The notes beneath the pieces were generated by a model. The model was not told the DNA's origin, did no database searches, and saw only the letters and a program-made list of their open reading frames with translations. Both the position numbers and the translations under genes were made by a program. Source: Microcoleus sp. EPA2 (GTDB lineage: Bacteria; Cyanobacteriota; Cyanobacteriia; Cyanobacteriales; Microcoleaceae). From it: a DNA stretch of 64,000 nucleotides. The DNA lies in NCBI GenBank assembly GCA_020882975.1, contig JAHRFD010000008.1, forward strand, positions 140,889-204,888. Direction: 5' to 3'. Below are positions 28,528-34,986 of this stretch, piece after piece. Position 1 is the stretch's first letter, and every line of letters begins with the position of its first letter.

Positions 28528-29904
28528 GTGGCAAATACATTCAGATCTAAAATACTTGGTCCTTTGCTCTCCGAAGGCAGCCATCAAGACCTTTCGCTAG
28601 AGTCTACTCTCCGGGACTTGCCCCTGTATCAATTTCAGGTAAAATCTAGTTGCTTGGGCGCTCCTGTCGCCGAAATGTTTGAAAAACACCCCCTATTACC
28701 GGGAGTAGTTTTGGTAGAAGCAGGAGAATTTGTGGGCATGATATCGCGCAGGCTGCTGCTAGAATACCTGCTCAAACCCCAAGGTCAGGAACTATTTTTG
28801 CGCCTACCACTAAAAACTCTCTACAGTTATGCTCGCGTCGAGATGTCTGTGCTCAGGGAGAGTACAACCATCTTAACCGCAGCCCCGCAAGCTCTGCGTC
28901 GATCGCCCGAATTGCAATCAGATCCCATCGTCGTGCAAATCGACTCCCAATCCTATAGGCTGCTAGACTCCCACACACTCAACATCGCCTACTGGCAAAT
29001 TCGTGGCATAGAAACTCAAGTGCGCTACGAAAGAGCCCAAGCGCAAATGATTCAAAGCGAAAAAATGGCTAGCTTGGGGCGTTTAGTCAACGGAGTAGCC
29101 CACGAAATTTTAGATCCCGTAGGGTTTATTTGGGGCAATTTAACCTACATAAGTGATTACAGCAAAAACTTGCTCGAGTTGCTATCAATTTACGATGCCC
29201 ACTGTACGGAGCCTCCGCCAGAAATAGCCACACTAAAAGAAGAGATAGACTATGACTTTTTGCAAAACGATTTCCTCAGCACCGTTGGCAGCATCAAAGC
29301 CGGAGCCGAACGTTTGAGCAAATTAGCCACCAGCTTGCAAAACTTCTGCCACATAGACGACGTGTATCCCAAACCCGCAGACTTGCACTCAAATATTGAC
29401 AGCATTCTGTTGCTGCTAAAAAGCCGCTTGAGCAGCGAAATTCAAGTAATAAAAAACTACGGATACCTACCCCCAGTACCTTGCTATGCAGGAGAACTAA
29501 ACCAAGTATTTATCAACATCTTGACTAACGCCATCAATAGTTTAATTAACGAAGCTGTCGGTCAAGAATTAGCAAAAGAATTCAGAGGAAAGGGATTGAA
29601 AAATTTCGCTCGCAAACCTCAAATTGAAATCATCACTCAAGTTTGCAGCCCCGAACCCCCCATCGACCCGGAGCGACCCCACCTGCGCTGGGTTTCAATC
29701 CGCATCAAAGATAACGGACCGGGAATGTCTGTGATGAAATACCAAAAAATCTTACATTCATTTTCAGCCGAAAAACGCGTCCTCAAAGAAACAAGTTTGG
29801 CAGTTAGCTATCAAATCATCACAGGCAAACATGGCGGCATCTTCAGAATGCAATCGGAGTTAGGAATAGGCACTGAATTTGAAATTTGGTTGCCATTGAC
29901 ATAA
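28528..29904 (+). CDS. Degenerate CBS-like histidine kinase (paralog 3, probable pseudokinase)
   Basis: 458 residues from a GTG start. N-terminal CBS-like module (LESTLRDLPLYQFQV, PLLPGVVLVEAGEFVGMISRR) and HisKA are kept, with His192 in GVAHEILDP where the paralogs have GVAHEIRNP. The N box (NILTNAINSL) and G1 (DNGPGM) remain. The ATP-lid/G2 region, GKGTG(L/M)GLA in the paralogs, is replaced by KRVLKETSLAVS, and the F box FETFFTTKP by LHSFSAEKR. The frame is intact over the full length, which argues against a simple pseudogene. It may heterodimerise with paralog 2 or act as a phospho-acceptor only. Confidence 0.85.
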   Translation: MANTFRSKILGPLLSEGSHQDLSLESTLRDLPLYQFQVKSSCLGAPVAEMFEKHPLLPGVVLVEAGEFVGMISRRLLLEYLLKPQGQELFLRLPLKTLYSYARVEMSVLRESTTILTAAPQALRRSPELQSDPIVVQIDSQSYRLLDSHTLNIAYWQIRGIETQVRYERAQAQMIQSEKMASLGRLVNGVAHEILDPVGFIWGNLTYISDYSKNLLELLSIYDAHCTEPPPEIATLKEEIDYDFLQNDFLSTVGSIKAGAERLSKLATSLQNFCHIDDVYPKPADLHSNIDSILLLLKSRLSSEIQVIKNYGYLPPVPCYAGELNQVFINILTNAINSLINEAVGQELAKEFRGKGLKNFARKPQIEIITQVCSPEPPIDPERPHLRWVSIRIKDNGPGMSVMKYQKILHSFSAEKRVLKETSLAVSYQIITGKHGGIFRMQSELGIGTEFEIWLPLT

Positions 29905-29982
29905 ACAAGTCCGTTGTCCGTTGTCCATTGTCAAAAATGCCTGATGCCCAATGAATAATTCCGATGAAGAGAGGAATTGATA

Positions 29983-30780
29983 TCAGGGGGGGGTAGCCCG
30001 ATCCCCCATGTCTAAATGAGTGCCACACATTTTGCAGAATTTAGCATTAGCATCATGTACCGACCAACCGCAACCTTGACAAACACTATCTACTTGATTA
30101 GCAGTTTTAACTAATTGTTTAATCAAATCCCCCAACTGCCAAGGAATCAGGGCAATGCCCGTAACTATCATCAAAATAGTCAAAAAGCGCCCCGCTTGCG
30201 AAATCGGAATCACATCACCAAATCCCACCGTTGTCATCGTCACCACGGAAAAATAAACCGCATCCAAAAAAGTGCCAAAACCTTCAGGATTTACCGGATG
30301 TTCGACTTGATAAATTAAACCTGAATAAACTAAAATTATGGCGACCAAAGTAAAAATTATCCGGGAAAAAATCGCACTATCTTCGCTAGTAATCCGAACC
30401 ACGGAATTTCTCAATTCCAGAAAGCGGATGAGTCTAAGAATTCTAAACCAACGGAAAATACGGATAAAACTGACATTGACAAATCCCAATAAAAATGGTA
30501 AGATTGCGAGCAAATCGACGATAGCAAAAAAACTCAAAATAAATTTTAATTTATGGTCAGCGCACCAGAGCCGCAGTAAATACTCAACTACAAAAATAAC
30601 TAACAATACTAGATCGAGAGTTTGCAATTTAAATCTCACAGGTTCCGCCAGGGGGTAAGTTTCGGCGATGAAGCTGGCGGAAGATAGGAGAATAAGTCCG
30701 GTAAGAGTTAAATTGACGGTTTTGCCAATTGGGGTTTCGATATCTTCGAGATAAAAGCCTATTTGCTTTCGAGTTAACAT
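29983..30780 (-). CDS. Voltage-gated potassium channel with C-terminal zinc ribbon
   Basis: Six membrane segments with an arginine-rich S4 (FIRIFRWFRILRLIRFLE) and a pore with selectivity filter TTVGFGD. The start MLTRKQIGFYLEDIE gives 265 residues; an ATG seven codons upstream (30801) is also possible. After S6 the short cytoplasmic tail carries two CxxC pairs (CQGCGW and CKMCGTH), a zinc-ribbon-like knuckle that is unusual on a small Kv-type channel. It is divergent from the TerD-pentapeptide gene, with under 50 bases between starts, so the two probably share a promoter region. Confidence 0.9.
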   Translation of the reverse strand: MLTRKQIGFYLEDIETPIGKTVNLTLTGLILLSSASFIAETYPLAEPVRFKLQTLDLVLLVIFVVEYLLRLWCADHKLKFILSFFAIVDLLAILPFLLGFVNVSFIRIFRWFRILRLIRFLELRNSVVRITSEDSAIFSRIIFTLVAIILVYSGLIYQVEHPVNPEGFGTFLDAVYFSVVTMTTVGFGDVIPISQAGRFLTILMIVTGIALIPWQLGDLIKQLVKTANQVDSVCQGCGWSVHDANAKFCKMCGTHLDMGDRATPP

Positions 30781-30826
30781 AGATGGGATAATTAATACCA
30801 TTTGTGAGGTAAGGAAATTATCGCAT

Positions 30827-32851
30827 ATGAGCATCGAATTAACTAAGGGTGAAAGGTTCAATCTTTCTCAGGAAGTTCCTAATTTCAATAAATTGGCGAT
30901 CGCCCTAGGTTGGCAAGTCAGCCAGACAGCACAAAACTGCGACATTGACGCATCGGTTTTTATGTTAGCAGCAGATGGTCGAATTCCCGATGAAAAGTAT
31001 TTTGTATTTTACAATAATTTGACATCGCCAGACGGTGCGGTGCGACATTCAGGAGACAGCGCAACTGGACAAATTGAGGGAGATGATGAGACGGTTTATG
31101 TGGATTTGAGTAAAATCAATTCTGGGATTCAAGAAATTGTGTTTGTGGTGACGATTCACGAGGGACAGGAAAAGCATCAAAGTTTTAGTCAAGTTACAAA
31201 TGCTTTTATCCGGCTTTACAATTCCGAGACTGGAAATGAATTGGTTCGGTATAATTTGAATCAGATATTTTCGGAAGAAACGGCTTTAGAATTTGGACGT
31301 TTGTATAGGAAGAATGACGAATGGAGGTTTCAGGCGGTGGGACAAGGATATAATGCTGGGCTGCAAAGTTTTGTGGATAAGTATTATGTTGAGAATGCGG
31401 TTACTCAGGGTGCGAATGCTGGTGGGAAGGTTGATGATGCTGAGGTTTTGAGGCTTTTTAGCGATCGGGTGGATAAGCTATTGCGGGAAGAGGCGATCGA
31501 GGAGACACCGATTCCAGCATCTAGCGAACCGGTCGAACAGCCGGCTGCTACTCCTGTGAATGCGGATACTGTGCAATCTGAGGAGGAAAAAATAGATAAT
31601 TCTGCACTAGAAAATCTGGAACCAGCGATCGGTGCTGAGGAATTTTTGAAACGGTATAATCAGGGAGAACGAGATTTTACGGGAGTTAATCTAGCAGGAG
31701 TAAATCTGAGCGGAAAATCCCTGGGTGGTGTTAACCTCAGTAGCGCTAATCTCAGCGGTGCAGAACTCTCTAAAGCATACTTATTGGGCGCTAACCTGAG
31801 TGAGGCAAATTTATCTCATGCAAACCTTCACAAAGCCAATCTAGAATCATCAAACTTAGATAAAGCACAATTACTCAATGCAAATTTAAGTGAAGTAAAT
31901 CTATTGTATGCAAACCTAAGTGAAGCTAATTTAAGTGGACTAAATCTCAGCGATGTTAATTTGTCGCAGGGGATGAATCTCAGTAGGGCAAACCTCAGTA
32001 ATGCAAACTTAACTGGGTTGAATTTGAGGCAATCACAATTGATGAAGGCTGATTTGAGTAATGCAAACCTAAGTAATACTAACCTATTCGAGGCCAAGCT
32101 TGAAGGGGCAAACCTTGAAGGAGCAAAACTTCAAGAAGCGCTTTGCAACGCAGACACTATCTTCCCCAGAGGCTTTGACCCTGTTAAAGCAGGTGCTTAC
32201 TTAATCGTTGCTGATGCTTCACTTCCCAATGCAAACCTAGCTGGTGTTGACTTGAGTTGTTTCAACCTGAGTGAAGCCAACTTGAGTGGTGCAAACTTAA
32301 CCAAAGCAAATTTGAGTGAGGCAAAACTACTTCAGGCGAATCTGAGTGAAGCAAATTTGAGTGAAGCAAATCTGAATGGTGCTGACCTAACTACAGCAAA
32401 CCTAAGTGAAGCTAACTTGAGTAAAGCAAACCTTCGAGGTGCGAAACTAGCTGTGGCAAACTTGAGTGGAGCAAACCTGAAACAGGCAAATTTAGAGTAC
32501 GCTAACTTCACTGCGGCCGACCTGAGCAAAACGAATTTAAAAGATACAAAATTACGCAGTGCAAACTTCAGCAGTGCAAACTTGACTGGCGTAAGTTTGG
32601 TGGGAGTACAGCTTTACTCAGTACAATTGAGTGGGGTAAACTTGACGGAGGCTAATCTTTGCGGGGCAAGTTTAGTGCAAGTAGATTTGAGTGGAGCAAC
32701 ACTTAGCTCGGCCGATTTGCGCGGTGTAGATTTGAATAATACAAACCTAGAAAAAGCCAATCTAAAGGGAGCTAACCTCAGTGGGGCGGCTAATCTGGAA
32801 ACGGCAAAACTCGCAGGTGCAATTATGCCAGATGGCACAATTCATGAATAA
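30827..32851 (+). CDS. TerD domain fused to a long pentapeptide-repeat domain
   Basis: 674 residues. Residues 1-190 form a full TerD domain with the Ca2+-site region CDIDASVFMLAADGR and the end WRFQAVGQGYNAGLQSFVDKYYV. An acidic, Pro-containing linker (~190-270) follows. Then come about 70 pentapeptide repeats of the A(N/D)LSE/G type (about 280-668), interrupted once near residue 445 by TIFPRGFDPVKAGAYLIVAD. Such repeats fold as a right-handed quadrilateral beta-helix. Most are NLSEA-like. The function is unknown; the TerD head suggests Ca2+-linked stress sensing and the helix a scaffold or DNA-mimic role, both inferred. Confidence 0.9.
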   Translation: MSIELTKGERFNLSQEVPNFNKLAIALGWQVSQTAQNCDIDASVFMLAADGRIPDEKYFVFYNNLTSPDGAVRHSGDSATGQIEGDDETVYVDLSKINSGIQEIVFVVTIHEGQEKHQSFSQVTNAFIRLYNSETGNELVRYNLNQIFSEETALEFGRLYRKNDEWRFQAVGQGYNAGLQSFVDKYYVENAVTQGANAGGKVDDAEVLRLFSDRVDKLLREEAIEETPIPASSEPVEQPAATPVNADTVQSEEEKIDNSALENLEPAIGAEEFLKRYNQGERDFTGVNLAGVNLSGKSLGGVNLSSANLSGAELSKAYLLGANLSEANLSHANLHKANLESSNLDKAQLLNANLSEVNLLYANLSEANLSGLNLSDVNLSQGMNLSRANLSNANLTGLNLRQSQLMKADLSNANLSNTNLFEAKLEGANLEGAKLQEALCNADTIFPRGFDPVKAGAYLIVADASLPNANLAGVDLSCFNLSEANLSGANLTKANLSEAKLLQANLSEANLSEANLNGADLTTANLSEANLSKANLRGAKLAVANLSGANLKQANLEYANFTAADLSKTNLKDTKLRSANFSSANLTGVSLVGVQLYSVQLSGVNLTEANLCGASLVQVDLSGATLSSADLRGVDLNNTNLEKANLKGANLSGAANLETAKLAGAIMPDGTIHE

Positions 32852-32923
32852 AGTTGATCGCCAATATTAAACAGCAAGGTGGGCAATTTATTGGTGTGAA
32901 TTTAACGCTCTTTCCCCAAGTCC

Positions 32924-33036
32924 GGCAGGGGTTTAAACCCCTGCCTCATAGCTCAAGTCCTCTTAAAGAGGACTGAAGAACTCATTAGTCCTCTTTAGAG
33001 GACTTTAGCTATTAGCCAGGGAATTAATTCCCTGGC
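32924..33036. repeat. Cluster of four perfect palindromes
   Basis: Four perfect or near-perfect palindromes lie in a row: GGCAGGGG...CCCCTGCC (32924-32945), AGTCCTCTT-A-AAGAGGACT (32956-32974), AGTCCTCTTTAGAGGACT (32987-33004) and GCCAGGGAATTAATTCCCTGGC (33015-33036). It sits after the TerD-pentapeptide gene. As RNA it would form four hairpins and could stop transcription. Confidence 0.9.
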
Positions 33037-33045
33037 GGCCTTTCG

Positions 33046-33063
33046 GTTTAAGTTGACACCAAT
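33046..33063. repeat. Solo copy of the 18-bp end repeat also found at 43.5/43.7 kb
   Basis: The 18-mer ending AAGTTGACACCAAT matches the end arms of the MITE-like element at 43514-43710 with one mismatch. It may mark the remnant of a lost copy. Confidence 0.6.
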
Positions 33064-33094
33064 GGTGAGATGTGCATCGCCCTAGAAATAGATT

Positions 33095-33652
33095 ATGATT
33101 AGTGTGAAATGTCAAATACATAGATTTTCGATGAATGAATCTGACACGGAAATTATAGAATCTACCCTGAGATGGATGACGCAGTTTGTCGAGTTACCAC
33201 ATCCTGTTTTCGGCGATTTACCCGTTTGTCCCTTTACTAAAACAGCACGCTTGGCTAATCAAATTTTATTCAAAATAAAACGGTTTTCAGCTCTGACTGA
33301 GTTCGATCGCGATTCTGACATCATGCAATCGATTCATGAATTTTACAATTCCGATTTTGAAATAATGTTAGTCATTAATCCTGAAAAAACAGCAATTAGT
33401 GCACCGCAAACTCAAGAATTAATAGAAAAACTCAATAATAATATTTCAGAGCTGGGCTTGCTGGCTTTTCACGTTCATCCCGATGAAGATTTTAATATTG
33501 ACGGGCTTCATACTAGGAGGATGCCCTATCCGGGATTCACTGTTCAAGTGAATTCTCAGCTTAAGCCCGCTTCCGATGCTTTAGAGAAAACTGAATATTA
33601 CAAAAATTGGACGGCCGAACAATTAACAGATTTCGGGCTTCCGAGAACTTGA
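33095..33652 (+). CDS. Hypothetical protein, weakly DUF1415-like
   Basis: 185 residues from the first ATG; a second ATG at 33131 (MNESDTEI) is an alternative. Scattered features recall DUF1415 proteins: an early tryptophan-containing helix followed by LPVCPFTKTA, a central hydrophobic strand (FEIMLVINPE), then FHVHPDEDF and MPYPGFTVQV. The similarity is too weak for a firm call. No signal peptide or membrane segment. It stands between the palindrome cluster and ndhM. Confidence 0.65.
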   Translation: MISVKCQIHRFSMNESDTEIIESTLRWMTQFVELPHPVFGDLPVCPFTKTARLANQILFKIKRFSALTEFDRDSDIMQSIHEFYNSDFEIMLVINPEKTAISAPQTQELIEKLNNNISELGLLAFHVHPDEDFNIDGLHTRRMPYPGFTVQVNSQLKPASDALEKTEYYKNWTAEQLTDFGLPRT

Positions 33653-33784
33653 GGATGGAAAATCTGGACGGCGGCAATTCTCCCATCTCCAGTCTCATCT
33701 CAGAAATCTCAAATCTAAAATCGATCGCGCCTCTGGCAGCCATTACAATAAGTTCAGCAAAAAATCTTTACAGATTAAGAACTT

Positions 33785-34129
33785 ATGCAGCTCAAGTCCA
33801 CAACCCGCCATATTCGCATATATACTGCCATCCTGGAAGATAACGAACTTGTACCCAGCAACGATCTGTTGACACTGGACATTGACCCAGACAACGAACT
33901 GAACTGGAATGATGAGTCGGTTAAACAGGTGTATGCCAAGTTCGACCAACTCGTAGACTCCTACGAGGGTGAAGACTTGACGGAGTACAATCTCCGCCGC
34001 ATTGGTTCGGAATTGGAGCATTTGGTGCGATCGCTCTTACAGAAAGGCCAAATCAGCTACAACCTCAACAGCCGTGCTGTCAACTACAGCATGGGAGTTC
34101 CCCAAGTGGATGCGAAAATTCACCTGTAA
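33785..34129 (+). CDS. ndhM: NAD(P)H-quinone oxidoreductase subunit M
   Basis: Oxygenic-photosynthesis-specific subunit of the NDH-1 complex, located on the cytoplasmic arm and needed for cyclic electron flow and CO2 uptake. The 114 residues match the family throughout: N-terminal LKSTTRHIRIYTA, LTLDIDPDNELNW, the central GEDLTEYNLRRIGSELEH and SLLQKGQISYNLNSRAVNYSMG near the C-terminus. The gene is monocistronic. Confidence 0.96.
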   Translation: MQLKSTTRHIRIYTAILEDNELVPSNDLLTLDIDPDNELNWNDESVKQVYAKFDQLVDSYEGEDLTEYNLRRIGSELEHLVRSLLQKGQISYNLNSRAVNYSMGVPQVDAKIHL

Positions 34130-34199
34130 GGGCGTAAGAGCTATCTAGACTGCGATCGCCACTAGATGGGGAGATGGGGAGATGGGGGAAAATCTGCTT

Positions 34200-34514
34200 T
34201 TATTCTTCTGGCTTCTGGCTTCTGGCTTCTGGCTTCTCCTCGATCTCCTCAGCTTCAACTGAACCATTTAGCTGGCCCTTGCGCTGCAAAAACTGTTTCA
34301 CGGCCACCTGGCGGTTGGCCATGAAGTTACCCCAAGCACCGGGAAATACGCGATCGAGAGTTTCCACCAGCGCCCAAACCTCCAGATTCATCAGTTTGTA
34401 GTAATGACCGTGGGAATGCTTAATCCGAGTTAGCATTTCGTCAACTTCGACCGCCACAGGAAGTTTTGGGTCGGGAAAATTTTCAGGAACAGGGCTCGAT
34501 TCCTCTAGGGGCAT
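34200..34514 (-). CDS. Small conserved hypothetical protein with repeat-encoded tail
   Basis: 104 residues, hydrophilic, no known motif. The core (EVDEMLTRIKHSHGHYYKLMNLEVWALVE and FPGAWGNFMANRQVAVKQFL) looks conserved and helical. The last ~12 residues (EKPEARSQKPEE) are encoded by a heptamer array, so the C-terminus and stop are repeat-derived. It is convergent with ndhM. Confidence 0.65.
   Translation of the reverse strand: MPLEESSPVPENFPDPKLPVAVEVDEMLTRIKHSHGHYYKLMNLEVWALVETLDRVFPGAWGNFMANRQVAVKQFLQRKGQLNGSVEAEEIEEKPEARSQKPEE
34205..34239. repeat. STRR heptamer array, CTTCTGG units
   Basis: Four perfect CTTCTGG units plus one variant (CTTCTCC) lie inside the 3' end of the small gene on the minus strand and encode its tail. 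Confidence 0.9.
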
Positions 34515-34739
34515 GGATACATACTCAATTGCTTGGAGAGGCTTGTCAAATTAAACTTTAGTTGATTAATGACTCCATGTTATCAACAATCGCCTGAAAA
34601 CCCGATCGACTAAAGTCCAAGTTTCAAACCTAGTTGCAGGATAAAACCTGCCTGGATTTACCCATGGTGCCAAATGATGTTAACACAGTGTTTTGGCGTG
34701 GTAAAATACCACTTGTCAGTACAAGACATTAAAACTTAC
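34515..34739. other. Promoter region upstream of the structured leader
   Basis: No gene recognised. A perfect palindrome GTGGTAAAATACCAC at 34698-34712 lies some 30 bases before the structured segment and could be an operator or overlap a -10 element (TAAAAT). Confidence 0.4.
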
Positions 34740-34980
34740 CCTCCGACTGGGGGAAAGTGAGGACCGAGGAGCCCAGTTGCAAGACTAGGAGAGCAAACCG
34801 CCTTTTTTGGTAACAGGATTGCGCCCGGAAACCCTAGCAATAGGGATATTAAGGCAACAAAGTCTTAAAATCCCCGCGTATGCGAGACCGGGGAGTGTAA
34901 AATAATCGCCACGTATTAACCCGTCGAGGTTCAAGCGCTAAAATAGTTCAGATCAGCACTGGGCCCAAAGGCGTCTAGGA
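34740..34980 (+). ncRNA. Candidate structured leader or small RNA upstream of the PP2C gene
   Basis: GC-richer than its flanks and with several coherent helices: ACTGGG (34746-34751) with CCCAGT (34772-34777); CCCTA-GCAA-TAGGG (34832-34845), a stem closed by a GNRA tetraloop; and CCCCG...CGGGG (34872-34893) enclosing CGC/GCG. No ORF explains it. I compared it mentally with RNase P, 6S, tmRNA, SRP RNA and the main riboswitch classes and found no match. It may be the 5' untranslated region of the phosphatase gene, which starts at 34987, or an independent RNA. Confidence 0.4.
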
Positions 34981-34986
34981 ACCCTT

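Noticed and set aside
31828..32838. Minus-strand ORFs inside the TerD-pentapeptide gene
   Set aside because: They mirror the pentapeptide repeats and have no independent support.
34740..34980. RNase P RNA, 6S RNA, tmRNA, SRP RNA or a known riboswitch
   Set aside because: The diagnostic core sequences of those classes as I know them are not present; kept only as an unclassified structured segment.
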